DNA from: Sphingomonas taxi
GTDB taxonomy: Bacteria > Pseudomonadota > Alphaproteobacteria > Sphingomonadales > Sphingomonadaceae
Length of the DNA: 64,000 nucleotides
Assembly: GCA_003243195.1 (NCBI GenBank)
Contig: QFQI01000003.1
Location: 1 to 64,000, forward strand
Reading direction: 5' to 3'
This document shows, piece by piece, positions 17,829 through 26,620 of the stretch. Numbering within the stretch: the first letter of the stretch is position 1; each line of letters begins with the position of its first letter. The notes under the pieces were generated by a model, which was not told the DNA's origin, did not search any database, and saw only the letters and a list, made by a program, of their open reading frames with translations. The position numbers and the translations under genes are program-made.

Positions 17829-19757
17829 TCAGATCTCGATCTGGCTGCCCAGCTCCACCACGCGATTGGTGGGCAGGCGGAAGAATTCCATCGCGCTTTC
17901 GGCGTTGCGCAGCATCCAGCTAAACAGTTTCTCGCGCCAGATCGCCATGCCCGGCCGTTCGGAGGCCAGCAGCGTCTGGCGGCTGAGGAAGAAGCTGGTG
18001 TCCATCATCCGGAACGCCGCGCCGCAGCCATCGAACGCCTTCAGGTGCGCGGGCACGTCCGGCTCCTCCATGAAGCCGTAGCGCAGGATCACGCGGTGGA
18101 AGCCCTGGCCCAAATCCTCATGCAGGAAGCGGTCTTCCTCCGGGAAATACGGCATGTCGGTGACGCGTACCGTCAGCAGGATCACGCGGTCATGCAGGAC
18201 GCGATTGTGCTTCAGGTTGTGGAGCAGCGCGTGCGGAACGCCCTCCGGCGTGGAGGTCATGAACACCGCCGTTCCCGATACCCGCGTCGCCGACGTCGCG
18301 GCCGAATCGATGAAGATGCGAATCGGCATTGCCGCCTCGCGCATCCGCTCGATCATCAGCTTGCGCCCCTCGGACCAGGTGGTGAGCAGCACGAACACCA
18401 CCACCGCGACCAGCAGCGGGAACCAGCCGCCGTCCGGCACCTTGGTCAAATTGGAGGAGAAATACAGGCCGTCGATCGTCAGGAAGGTGATTTCGAACAG
18501 CGCGGTGGCCCAGATCGGCCAGTGCCACACGCGCCGGATCAGCACCCCGACCATGCAGGTGGAGATGAACATCGTGCCGGTCACCGCGATACCGTACGCC
18601 GCGGCCAGGTTGGACGATTCGCCGAAGCCGAAGATCAGCAGCAGCACCATCACCATCAGCGCCCAGTTGATCGCCGGGATGTAGATCTGCCCCGCCTCCG
18701 ACGCGCTGGTATGGGTGATGCGGATGCGCGGCATCAGCCCCAGTTGCACCGCCTGCTGCACCACTGAATAGGCGCCGGTGATGACCGCCTGGCTGGCGAT
18801 CACCGTCGCCATCATCGCCAGCATCACCAGCGGCAGACGGCAGCTTTCCGGCGCCATCAGGAAGAACGGGTTCTGCGCCGCTGCCGGCTGCTCGAGCAGC
18901 AGCGCCCCCTGACCCAGATAGTTGAGCATCAGCGCGGGCAGCACGAACACCAGCCACGCATAATAGATCGGCTTGCGGCCGAAATGCCCCATGTCGGCGT
19001 AGAGGGCCTCCGCCCCGGTCACTGCCAGGACCACCGAACCGAGCGCCAGAAACGCGAGCCCGCCGTCATTCGCGGCGAAACGGAAGGCATGGACCGGATT
19101 GAGCGCGAAGAGGATGTCGGGCCGCTCGATCACGTGCATCAACCCCAGCGCCGCGATGACGAGGAAATACACGCCCATGATCGGACCGAAGAGCCGCCCG
19201 ACCTTCTCGGTCCCGATCGACTGCATGTAGAACAGCGCGATCAGGATCACGACCGCGATCGGCAGCACGAACGCGTCGAAGCCCTGTTCGACGGTCTTCA
19301 ACCCCTCCGCCGCCGACAGCACCGACACCGCCGGGGTAATCATGCAGTCGCCGAAGAATAGCGCCGTCGCCAGCACGCCCAGGATGATGAGGCTCGGCCC
19401 CCATTTCTTGCCCGTGCCCGATCGCCGCTGGATCAGGGCGAGCAGCGCCAGGCTGCCGCCCTCGCCATTGTTGTCGGCGCGCAGCACGATCAGCACGTAT
19501 TTGAGCGTCACGATCAGCATCAGCGACCAGAAGACGAGGCTGATGACGCCGAAGATGTGCAACTGGTCGACCGCCAGCGGATGATGGCCGACGAACACCT
19601 CCTTCATCGCGTAGAGCGGACTGGTGCCGATGTCGCCATATACGACGCCGATCGCGCCCAGTGCCAGCTTGGCCAGCCCGCCGCCCTGCTGATGATGGGA
19701 ATGCCCCGCCGCACCGGCTTGCGCCTGGATCGCGGGGTCGACGGTGCTGACGCTCAT
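17829..19757 (-). CDS. kup: Kup-family potassium uptake protein
   Basis: Polytopic inner-membrane K+/H+ symporter of 642 residues, with about twelve membrane helices in the first 450 residues and a soluble C-terminal domain. Family signatures are GVVYGDIGTSPLYAMKEVF near residue 40, NNGEGGSLALLAL, and FGDCMITPAVSVLSAAEG. The N-terminus carries a His-rich HSHHQQ stretch. It heads a two-gene unit with the 2'-5' RNA ligase family protein. Confidence 0.96.
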   Translation of the reverse strand: MSVSTVDPAIQAQAGAAGHSHHQQGGGLAKLALGAIGVVYGDIGTSPLYAMKEVFVGHHPLAVDQLHIFGVISLVFWSLMLIVTLKYVLIVLRADNNGEGGSLALLALIQRRSGTGKKWGPSLIILGVLATALFFGDCMITPAVSVLSAAEGLKTVEQGFDAFVLPIAVVILIALFYMQSIGTEKVGRLFGPIMGVYFLVIAALGLMHVIERPDILFALNPVHAFRFAANDGGLAFLALGSVVLAVTGAEALYADMGHFGRKPIYYAWLVFVLPALMLNYLGQGALLLEQPAAAQNPFFLMAPESCRLPLVMLAMMATVIASQAVITGAYSVVQQAVQLGLMPRIRITHTSASEAGQIYIPAINWALMVMVLLLIFGFGESSNLAAAYGIAVTGTMFISTCMVGVLIRRVWHWPIWATALFEITFLTIDGLYFSSNLTKVPDGGWFPLLVAVVVFVLLTTWSEGRKLMIERMREAAMPIRIFIDSAATSATRVSGTAVFMTSTPEGVPHALLHNLKHNRVLHDRVILLTVRVTDMPYFPEEDRFLHEDLGQGFHRVILRYGFMEEPDVPAHLKAFDGCGAAFRMMDTSFFLSRQTLLASERPGMAIWREKLFSWMLRNAESAMEFFRLPTNRVVELGSQIEI

Positions 19758-19842
19758 GCGTGGGCGACCGTGATCGAGACGTCATCCGCGTTCGTGGCCA
19801 TAGTGTGGCGCGCCTAGCACGCGGCCAGAGACCCCGCAACGC

Positions 19843-19867
19843 GGAACAGAGATGGAACAGGATTGTT
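19843..19867 (+). promoter_or_regulatory. EcfG-type general stress promoter of the DUF3072 gene
   Basis: GGAAC at 19843-19847, 17 bases, then GTT at 19865-19867 matches the EcfG consensus of alphaproteobacteria (GGAAC-N16/17-cGTT). Transcription would start near 19874, followed by AAAGGA (19878-19883) and the DUF3072 ATG at 19894, a well-placed geometry. A second GGAAC at 19854 has no partner. Confidence 0.6.
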
Positions 19868-19893
19868 GTGCTTCGCGAAAGGACATTACCACG

Positions 19894-20109
19894 ATGAGCG
19901 ACGACAATCCCAAGAACCACCCCTTCTCCAATGCCGAGAAGGATCCCGACGACTGGACCACGGGCGACGAGCCGATGACCGGCGCACAGGCCAGCTACCT
20001 GAAGACGCTGAGCGAGGAAGCGGGCGAGCCGTTCGACGACTCGCTGACCAAAGGCGATGCCTCGAAGCGGATCGACGCGCTGCAGGAGAAGACCGGACGC
20101 GGCCGGTAA
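19894..20109 (+). CDS. DUF3072 small acidic protein
   Basis: A 71-residue hydrophilic protein with the DUF3072 core DEPMTGAQASYLKTLSEEAG and a C-terminal KGDASKRIDALQ helix, which resembles the helical SAP-like repeats of small stress proteins. Function unknown. The start MSDDNPKNHPF at 19894 follows AAAGGA at a good distance; an upstream in-frame ATG at 19852 would fall within the promoter. The GGAAC-N17-GTT promoter suggests induction in the general stress response. Confidence 0.85.
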   Translation: MSDDNPKNHPFSNAEKDPDDWTTGDEPMTGAQASYLKTLSEEAGEPFDDSLTKGDASKRIDALQEKTGRGR

Positions 20110-20166
20110 GGCGCGAAGGCTATTGGGAAAAGGGGCGCCGGCGGCGCAGGTCCGAACAGCAGCCTC

Positions 20167-20793
20167 TTAGCGCGCGAGCGCGATAAGCCGGTTGAGCAGC
20201 ATCAGGCGTGTGGCGAGTTCGCGACGGTAATCGGTGCCGGGCGCGGACAGCCGCACTGCGCGCGCCCACAATGGCCGCGCCTTCGCGAACTCGCCGGCCC
20301 GTACATAGGCGAGGCCGAGGTAATAAGGCGGCGCGGGATGTTCGGGGGCCAGTCGTGCCGCCTGCCGGAATGCGAGCAGCGCGGGCGGCGTCACCTGGTC
20401 GCCGCCATCGGCGGCCAGCGTGGTGCCGGCCCATGTCCACAGGATGAAGCTGCGGGGCATGCGCGACAATCCGCCCAGCACCACGCGCGCGGCGGCATCG
20501 TCGTTGCCGGTCCGCGTCATCGCGTCGGCGGCGACCAGATAGGTGCTGTCAGCGGTGAATTTCCCGAGCAGGCCTTCGCGCAGCCTGGCCTCGTCCGCAT
20601 CGAAGGACGCCATCTGCGTCAGGTGCCGTGCCGGCGCGGCGGGCAGCAGCGGGCGTCCCTGCCACGCATAACCGATGCCACCGATGCACAATGCCGCGCC
20701 CAGCGTCGACCACAGCAGCCGATCGACGCGCAGCCACAACGCCATCGCCGCGAACGCGCCTCCGGCGAGCAGGAGCAGCGCCACGAAGCCCAT
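20167..20793 (-). CDS. CcmI/CycH-like TPR protein of the cytochrome c maturation cluster
   Basis: A 208-residue protein with two N-terminal membrane segments (about 3-20 and 28-48) and a TPR-like C-terminal half (about 85-200, including PAPPYYLGLAYVRAGEFAKARPLW). Position and architecture fit the apocytochrome-binding chaperone CcmI. The ATG overlaps the ccmE stop (TGATG). ccmF, ccmG and ccmH, which normally lie between ccmE and this gene, are absent here. Confidence 0.7.
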   Translation of the reverse strand: MGFVALLLLAGGAFAAMALWLRVDRLLWSTLGAALCIGGIGYAWQGRPLLPAAPARHLTQMASFDADEARLREGLLGKFTADSTYLVAADAMTRTGNDDAAARVVLGGLSRMPRSFILWTWAGTTLAADGGDQVTPPALLAFRQAARLAPEHPAPPYYLGLAYVRAGEFAKARPLWARAVRLSAPGTDYRRELATRLMLLNRLIALAR

Positions 20794-21230
20794 CACTGGC
20801 CCTCCGGCGTGCGCGTCTCGTGCATCTTGCCGGCCATTTGCGGCGGCATGTATTTCTCGTCGTGCTTGGCGAGCAGGTTGGTGGCGACGAACGACGCGTC
20901 GGGCCGGAAATGCCCCTCCGCGACGACGCCGGATCCTTCGCGGAACAGGTCGGGCGCGATGCCGCTGAAACGCACGGGCGTGGTGGCATGGCCATCGGTC
21001 ACCACGAAGTCGATCGACACGCCATCGGCGGCGCGGCGGATCGAGCCGCGCTGCACCATCCCGCCCAGCCGCACCGCCTTGTCGGGGGAGGGCAGCGCGC
21101 GCGCGACGTCGCCCGGCGCGTAGAAGAACGCCGCCTGATCGCGCAGCCCCGACAGTGCCAGCAGCGCCGCCACGGCGATCGCCGCAAGGCCGAGCAGCAC
21201 CAGCATCAGCCGCTGGTTCTTGCGCGTCAC
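20793..21230 (-). CDS. ccmE: Cytochrome c maturation haem chaperone
   Basis: Periplasmic membrane-anchored haem chaperone of 145 residues that carries haem covalently on a histidine. It has one N-terminal anchor (LMLVLLGLAAIAVAALLAL), an OB-fold core (VRLGGMVQRGS, GIAPDLFREGSGVVAEG) and the haem-binding LAKHDEKYMPP motif intact. I chose the GTG at 21230, which overlaps the ccmD stop in GTGA; the longer reading frame has no hydrophobic start. Confidence 0.93.
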   Translation of the reverse strand: MTRKNQRLMLVLLGLAAIAVAALLALSGLRDQAAFFYAPGDVARALPSPDKAVRLGGMVQRGSIRRAADGVSIDFVVTDGHATTPVRFSGIAPDLFREGSGVVAEGHFRPDASFVATNLLAKHDEKYMPPQMAGKMHETRTPEGQ

Positions 21231-21331
21231 TTCTCGGCCCGCCGCATCGCGCGCCAGCTCAGCCAGCCGATCGTCGCGGTGGCGACCAGCGTCAGCGCAT
21301 AGGCCGCCGTAACGAAAGGCCACGGGTTCAT
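21227..21331 (-). CDS. ccmD: Haem exporter accessory protein CcmD
   Basis: A 34-residue single-pass membrane protein, MNPWPFVTAAYA at the start then a hydrophobic helix and a basic tail (WRAMRRAEK). It stabilises the CcmABC haem-handling complex. It is recognised mainly from its position, with the ATG overlapping the ccmC stop (ATGA) and its own stop overlapping the ccmE GTG. Confidence 0.85.
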   Translation of the reverse strand: MNPWPFVTAAYALTLVATATIGWLSWRAMRRAEK

Positions 21332-22059
21332 GCGCGCGCGCGCCGCCGCATCCGCGCCTCGGCCTTCGCCTGCGCGAGCATGGCGCGCATCCGCATCAGC
21401 ACGATTCCGCCGAACAGCAGGGTGAAGCCCGACAGCATGATCGGCAACGGCCACAGCAACGCGCCGTCGATGCTCGATCCGGTCAGCCCGATGCTCGGTC
21501 CCTGATGCAACGTGTTCCACCACACCACCGAATAGCGGATCACGGGCAGCAGCACCGTGCCCGCGATGCCGTAAAGCGCCGGAATGCGACCGTCGCCATC
21601 ACGCTCGTGATCGGCGCGCATGAGCGCGATGAAGCCGAGATAGACGAAGAACAGCAGCAGCATCGACGTCAGCCGCCCGTCCCACTGCCACCACGTCCCC
21701 CACGTCGGACGTCCCCAGATCGCGCCGGTGACGAGGCACAGCGCCGTGAAGACCGCGCCCGGCGCTGCGATCGCGCGCGCCGCGATCGCGGCCAGCGGGT
21801 GGCGCCAGACCAGAAAGACGATGCTGGAGATCGCGATGCCGCTCCATCCCCCCATCCCCAGCCATGCGGCGGGGACATGGATGTAGAGGATGCGCACCGT
21901 CTCGCCTTGCAGGTAATCCGGCGGGGTCTGGGTCAAACCCGCCCAGCAGCCGATCGCGACCAGCGCCACGCCGCCCCACCACAGCAGCGGCGTGAGCGGA
22001 CGCGCGATCTTCAGGAAACGCGCCGGATTGGCGAAGGCGTGAAGCGATGGCACCGGCAT
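21328..22059 (-). CDS. ccmC: Haem transporter / haem-handling protein CcmC
   Basis: Integral membrane protein of 243 residues with about six helices that presents haem to CcmE. The tryptophan-rich signature is present (WGTWWQWDGR near residue 120). The gene heads the four-gene ccmC-D-E-TPR unit; no ccmA or ccmB lies upstream, where a dehydrogenase gene ends 40 bases away. Confidence 0.94.
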   Translation of the reverse strand: MPVPSLHAFANPARFLKIARPLTPLLWWGGVALVAIGCWAGLTQTPPDYLQGETVRILYIHVPAAWLGMGGWSGIAISSIVFLVWRHPLAAIAARAIAAPGAVFTALCLVTGAIWGRPTWGTWWQWDGRLTSMLLLFFVYLGFIALMRADHERDGDGRIPALYGIAGTVLLPVIRYSVVWWNTLHQGPSIGLTGSSIDGALLWPLPIMLSGFTLLFGGIVLMRMRAMLAQAKAEARMRRRARA

Positions 22060-22098
22060 GCGATAAGCGAAGCGGCGGCGATCGTCACCCCCGCCAGA

Positions 22099-23151
22099 TC
22101 ATCCGCGTCCGATCAGGCGACGGGCGATCCGGTCCGCGACCTCCGCGATCGGAGCGCCGGCGGTCGCGGCCTCGTCCCACACCTGTTCCAGACGGCCGGG
22201 GATCTGCGCGATCCGCGCCATCACCTCCGCCTCGTCGCCATGGCCGAGATATTCCAGACCGACGTTGATGATCCCGCCGGCGTTGATGACGTAATCCGGC
22301 GCGTAGAGGATGCCGGCATCGTGCAGCCGCTGGCCGTCGTCCTTCGTCTCCAACTGGTTGTTCGCGCCGCCCGCGACGATCCGGGCCTTCAGCGTCGGGA
22401 TCGACTGAGCGGTCAGGATCGCCCCCAGCGCGTTGGGACTGACGATATCGGCGTCGGTGGACAGGATCGCGTCCGGGCTGGCCGTCGTCGCACCCAGCTC
22501 GGCGGCAAGCCGCTCCGCACGCGCCTGATCGACATCGGCCAGCGTCAGCACCGCGCCATCGCGCGCCAGCAGCCGCGCCAGCCCGCCACCGACCGACCCC
22601 AGCCCCTGGATCGCGACGCGCACGCCGCGCATCTCGTCGGTGCCCAGACCGCGCTTCGCCGCGGCGCGCACGCCCAGATAGACGCCATGCGCGGTGTACG
22701 GCCCGGGATCGCCACCCGCCGCGCCCTGTGCCACCGGCAGGCCGGAGACGTAGCGCGTTTCGCCCGCGATCACCTTCATCCGCGCTTCGGACATGCCGAC
22801 GTCCTCGGCGGTGACATAGCGGCCGCCCAGCGACTCGACCGCGCGGCCGAAGGCGACGAGCTGCGCCTCGCTGATCGTGTCGCCGGGACGCGCCGCCAGC
22901 ACCACGCCCTTGCCACCGCCCAGCGCCAGCCCGGCCATCGCATTCTTGTAGCTCATGCCACGCGACAGGCGCAGCGCGTCGGTGACCGCGCGCGCATCGT
23001 CGGCATAATGCCAGAAGCGCACCCCGCCCGCCGCCGGGCCGAGCGCGGTCGAATGGACCGCGATCACCGCCTTCAGCCCCGATGCCGGATCGGTGAACAG
23101 GTGCAGCCCTTCATGGCTGTCGAAATCGGAATAATCCCAGACGGAGGTCAT
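22099..23151 (-). CDS. Leucine/valine-type NAD-dependent amino acid dehydrogenase
   Basis: Cytoplasmic Glu/Leu/Phe/Val dehydrogenase family enzyme of 350 residues that oxidatively deaminates branched-chain or aromatic amino acids. The catalytic segments are MSYKNAMAGLALGGGKGVV (two lysines) and VTAEDVGMSEARM, followed by a Rossmann domain with VAIQGLGSVGGGLARLL. The short length points to leucine or phenylalanine rather than glutamate dehydrogenase. The ATG at 23151 follows GGAGAG; the extra six upstream residues are excluded. Confidence 0.88.
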   Translation of the reverse strand: MTSVWDYSDFDSHEGLHLFTDPASGLKAVIAVHSTALGPAAGGVRFWHYADDARAVTDALRLSRGMSYKNAMAGLALGGGKGVVLAARPGDTISEAQLVAFGRAVESLGGRYVTAEDVGMSEARMKVIAGETRYVSGLPVAQGAAGGDPGPYTAHGVYLGVRAAAKRGLGTDEMRGVRVAIQGLGSVGGGLARLLARDGAVLTLADVDQARAERLAAELGATTASPDAILSTDADIVSPNALGAILTAQSIPTLKARIVAGGANNQLETKDDGQRLHDAGILYAPDYVINAGGIINVGLEYLGHGDEAEVMARIAQIPGRLEQVWDEAATAGAPIAEVADRIARRLIGRG

Positions 23152-23255
23152 CGTCTCTCCCATGCGCACGGCATAAAATTACCGGACCACGCAATATTCC
23201 GCTTCTCGCCAAATGGCGAGTCGGCACGGGGAGGAAAAACGGAGGAAGGGTAAAA

Positions 23256-23333
23256 TGGGGCGATCGACGGGACTTGAACCCGCGACCCTCGGTACCACAA
23301 ACCGATGCTCTAACCAACTGAGCTACGATCGCC
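23256..23333 (-). tRNA. tRNA-His (GUG)
   Basis: A 78-base tRNA including the extra G-1 opposite C73: acceptor GCGATCG with CGATCGC, anticodon loop TTGTGGT giving GTG, TTCAAGTC T-loop, encoded CCA. The G-1/C73 pair is the histidine identity element. Confidence 0.96.
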
Positions 23334-23380
23334 GCGAAGGCCGTGCCCCTAGCGGTGCGCCGGGGCGTTCGTCAAGGACT

Positions 23381-24100
23381 TCAGAAGCGTCCCTCGACCG
23401 CAAAGGTGCGCGCCGCGCCATTGGCGACGAAACCGGCCCCGTCCAGCCGCGCCGCGATCGCCGGATCGCCCGGCAGCAGCGTCAGTTCGGCACGGTAGCG
23501 GCCATCGGACCACAGGCGCAGGTTGATCCCCTCCCCGGCTCCACTGGCGAGCGGCAGCAGCAGCGCGCCGGCGTCACAGCGCGCGCCGCCGCTCACCGCG
23601 CCGGGCAGCGGCTGCCCCAGGAAACCACCCGCCAGCGTCGCGCGCACGCGGCCGTCCGACGACTCACAGGCACCGTCGACAAACCGCACCGTCACGTCGT
23701 CCAGGTTGAGCGTGGTGACCGGCAGCGGCGCGAACGCATTGCCGGGTTCGAGCGGCCCGCGCGCGCCGAGCACCGCCGCGCGGTTGCGTCCCATCTCCAC
23801 GACCGCGGCGATACGACGCGCCGGATCGTCCGACTCGCCCTCCAGCGCGATCCGCGCGCGCCCGATCACCAGCGCCAGCGGCGACAGGCGGGCGTGGAGG
23901 TCGCCGAGCGCGATGTCCCCGAACCGCGCCTCCACCAGCCGGCCGGACCACAGGCTGCCGGCCACCTCGCGTGCGGTGAAGCCCTGCGCGTCCAGTCCGC
24001 TCCACCCCAGCGCCAGCCGCAGCGGAAGGAAGGCGAGCATCGCCAGCGCGAAAAAGGCGATGAACAGCGTGCGGCGGCCGGTGGCGAGACGGATGCGCAT
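23381..24100 (-). CDS. gspN: Type II secretion system protein N
   Basis: Last gene of the gsp operon, 239 residues: one N-terminal membrane anchor (LFIAFFALAMLAFLPL) and a periplasmic beta-rich domain containing GSLWSGRL, typical of GspN. Its role in the secretion apparatus is accessory. The ATG overlaps the gspM stop (TGATG). Identity rests on architecture and operon position. Confidence 0.85.
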   Translation of the reverse strand: MRIRLATGRRTLFIAFFALAMLAFLPLRLALGWSGLDAQGFTAREVAGSLWSGRLVEARFGDIALGDLHARLSPLALVIGRARIALEGESDDPARRIAAVVEMGRNRAAVLGARGPLEPGNAFAPLPVTTLNLDDVTVRFVDGACESSDGRVRATLAGGFLGQPLPGAVSGGARCDAGALLLPLASGAGEGINLRLWSDGRYRAELTLLPGDPAIAARLDGAGFVANGAARTFAVEGRF

Positions 24101-24573
24101 CAATTCCCCCGCGTGCGCAGCGTCATCTGCGCGGTCACGCTGCCGGCTCCGCTGCCCGATACGCTGAGCGAGTCGACCAGCACGCCGTCCGCCTCCAGCC
24201 CCGCGAGCCACTGCATCAGCGCCCCGGCGCGCGCGGTGGCGATCGAGGTGCGGATCCGTCCCGGCGCCTCGACATCCAGGCTGGCGAGCGCGAAGCCGGC
24301 GGCATCGGCGCGCTGGCGCACCACATCGGCAAGCGGCGCGGCCAGCGGCGTGGAGCGTCGTTGCAGCGCCTTCACCTGCACCAGCCCGGCCTGCGCGGCA
24401 CCCAGCCGCACCACCGCATCGGTGTAGCGCGCCCGCGACGACGACAGCCCGTTGCGCACCGGCAGGATCAATACGCCCCACAGCAGCGTAACCGCCGCCA
24501 GCGCGGCCATCACCAGCAACAGCCGCCGCTCGCGCAGCGACCGGCCATCGAACCATGCCTTCAGGTTGTTCAT
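24100..24573 (-). CDS. gspM: Type II secretion system inner-membrane protein M
   Basis: A 157-residue bitopic protein: short cytoplasmic start (MNNLKAWFDGRSLRERRLL), one membrane helix, then a ferredoxin-like periplasmic domain. GspM partners with GspL in the inner-membrane platform. It is coupled to gspL (ATGA) and gspN (TGATG). Confidence 0.88.
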   Translation of the reverse strand: MNNLKAWFDGRSLRERRLLLVMAALAAVTLLWGVLILPVRNGLSSSRARYTDAVVRLGAAQAGLVQVKALQRRSTPLAAPLADVVRQRADAAGFALASLDVEAPGRIRTSIATARAGALMQWLAGLEADGVLVDSLSVSGSGAGSVTAQMTLRTRGN

Positions 24574-25658
24574 GGCCGCACCGTCATGTCGCCGGTCAAC
24601 CGGCCGTTCGCCTGCTGGAAAACGCTCGATTCGACGGCAAAGCCCGCCGCGGCCAGCCGCGACTTGATCGTGTTCGCCTGCGCCTCGCCTGCCAGCGACA
24701 GCGAGACGCGCAGCGCACCATTGGGCTCGAACTGCAAGGCGGTGACCTCGCTTTCGGGCACCGCCTGCACGATCTCGTAGATGGCGGCGGCGGTGCGGGT
24801 GAACCCCTGTCCCGGTCCGCGCAATTGCGTCAACCGCTCACCCAGCAGGCGCGCGGCATCGCCGTCGCCGGTGCCGCGCGGCAGCCCCTGTCGCGCCACC
24901 GTCGCGGCGCGCTGCTCGATCGCATCGGCCCCGAACGCGTAACGCATGATCCGCACCACGTCGATCGCCAGCGTCGCGAGCAGGATCAGCCCGGCAAGCA
25001 CCGCCAGCCGCCGCACCAGCGCCCAGTCGATCGCGGCGCGTTTCCGCCGGCGCGCGAATCCGCCCTGCCGCAGGTCGATCGCCGGCTCCGTCACCGCCGC
25101 CACCGCCGCGCTGCGCAGCGTGGCGCGATCCAGCGCGACCGGGGCTTCGCCGCGCGTGACCAGCCCGGTGATCAGCGGCTCGTCCGCCCAACCCGACGTC
25201 CGTCCGCGCACCACCATCTGGCCCGCCAGATCGGCCTGGACATAGCCCTCCTCCGGCACCGGCAGCAGCAGCGGCGCGGGCAGCACCGCCGCCGGGTCGA
25301 TTCCGCGTTGCGCCAGCGTCGCCAGCCAGCCGGCCATGCGCGCCGGGGCGACCACCGCGATCGCGCGTTCGCCATCGCGCTCGGGACCGACCGCGACGTG
25401 CACGTCGTGCGCGGGTTCGGCGGTGGCGTCGCTCACCACCACGCGTGCCGCCGCCAGCGCCTGTGCCGGCGATCGCGCGGGCAGGTTCGCCCAGTGCAGC
25501 GTCACCGCATCGGCGGGCGCGACCGCGACGACGCGATCGTCCGCGTCGAGATCGGGCAGCCCCTCGCCCTCACCCTCCACCGCATCGTCGCGGATCCGCC
25601 ACCAGCGCCAGGGCAGCGAATCGTCGGGCGGAAGGAAGAGGAGCGTCGCGGCCGTCAT
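24570..25658 (-). CDS. gspL: Type II secretion system platform protein L
   Basis: A 362-residue platform protein: cytoplasmic actin-like domain (about 1-225) that binds the GspE ATPase, a single membrane helix (about 233-252, RRLAVLAGLILLATLAIDVV) and a periplasmic domain. The start MTAATLLFLPP at 25658 overlaps the gspK stop in ATGA; the much longer open frame upstream is an out-of-frame shadow of gspK. Confidence 0.88.
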   Translation of the reverse strand: MTAATLLFLPPDDSLPWRWWRIRDDAVEGEGEGLPDLDADDRVVAVAPADAVTLHWANLPARSPAQALAAARVVVSDATAEPAHDVHVAVGPERDGERAIAVVAPARMAGWLATLAQRGIDPAAVLPAPLLLPVPEEGYVQADLAGQMVVRGRTSGWADEPLITGLVTRGEAPVALDRATLRSAAVAAVTEPAIDLRQGGFARRRKRAAIDWALVRRLAVLAGLILLATLAIDVVRIMRYAFGADAIEQRAATVARQGLPRGTGDGDAARLLGERLTQLRGPGQGFTRTAAAIYEIVQAVPESEVTALQFEPNGALRVSLSLAGEAQANTIKSRLAAAGFAVESSVFQQANGRLTGDMTVRP

Positions 25659-26620
25659 GGTACATCCCCCCATTGCCGCGTCACGAGCCGCACGGGAAGG
25701 GTCCGTGCGTCGATCAGCCCCTCCTCGTGCAATTCGGCGCCACCGTTGGCCACGTCGATGCGTAGCGCGAACCATTTGGTGGTTACCGCGGTCTGCTGCT
25801 GCGCGCCCAGATCGACCGCGCCGCCGCCGCTCGCCAGTTGCGTCCAGAACTGCCCGGCGCTCGCATAGCCGTTCGGGGGGCGACGCAGCAGCGCCCCCTG
25901 CGCCTGCGCGATGCCCATCGTGTCGGGCAGCAGGCTGGCGAGCAGCGGCGCCTGTTCGGGTAGCAGCGTGTTGACGTTGAGCACCGACTGCCGCGCGATC
26001 GGCAGCGCACACAGCCACGGTCTGAGGATGCGATATGCCTCCGGCGTGACACCCTTCACCGCGCGCAATTCGCTGACGTCGGCCATCAGCGTGCCCGCGG
26101 TGCGATAACCGCGATAGGCGGCGTCCTCCGCGCCGCCGGGGATCGGATCGCCGTCGCTGTCGATCCAGTCGGCGGCGGCCGCCGCGATCGTGTCGCCGTC
26201 CTGCACGCGCAGCAACCGCATCAATCGCTGGAAGCGCAGCACCGCCGTGCCGTTGACCGTGTAGGTGCCCTCGAACCCCGGCGAGACCAGCCCGTTGAGG
26301 TTGAGGCAGTTGCCGCCGTCGGTGACGCGCGCGGTGGCGGTGCCGCCGGGGATCGGCAGCCCGAACGGCCGGCCGCTCCACCCGCCGGTCAGCGCCACGC
26401 GGTCGCGCGCCTGTTGCAGCAAGGTGGTCACGCGCTGCGTCGCCAGCGTCTCGGCGGCATAGGCATAGCCGCGCGCGGCATCCAGCGCGACCGCATTGGC
26501 GGCCAGACGGGTCGACAGCCGCAGCCGCTCCAGCGCGGTCGCGGCCATCACCGCGATCACCGCGACCAGCAGCAGCACCGTGAGGAGCGCGGCACCGCGC
26601 TCGCCCTCACGCGGCGCCAT
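25655..26620 (-). CDS. gspK: Type II secretion minor pseudopilin K
   Basis: A 321-residue minor pseudopilin placed at the pilus tip with GspI and GspJ. The prepilin-type leader is REGERGAALLTVLLLVAV; cleavage follows the glycine of RG-AALLT, and GspK characteristically lacks the Glu at +5. The domain contains LNLNGLV and YRGYRT segments seen in the family. The ATG at 26620 overlaps the end of gspJ by 14 bases; the GTG one codon upstream is possible. Confidence 0.9.
   Translation of the reverse strand: MAPREGERGAALLTVLLLVAVIAVMAATALERLRLSTRLAANAVALDAARGYAYAAETLATQRVTTLLQQARDRVALTGGWSGRPFGLPIPGGTATARVTDGGNCLNLNGLVSPGFEGTYTVNGTAVLRFQRLMRLLRVQDGDTIAAAAADWIDSDGDPIPGGAEDAAYRGYRTAGTLMADVSELRAVKGVTPEAYRILRPWLCALPIARQSVLNVNTLLPEQAPLLASLLPDTMGIAQAQGALLRRPPNGYASAGQFWTQLASGGGAVDLGAQQQTAVTTKWFALRIDVANGGAELHEEGLIDARTLPVRLVTRQWGDVP

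Noticed and set aside
24570..26381. A 603-codon version of gspL
   Set aside because: The first 240 codons are a shadow of gspK; the true start overlaps the gspK stop as ATGA.
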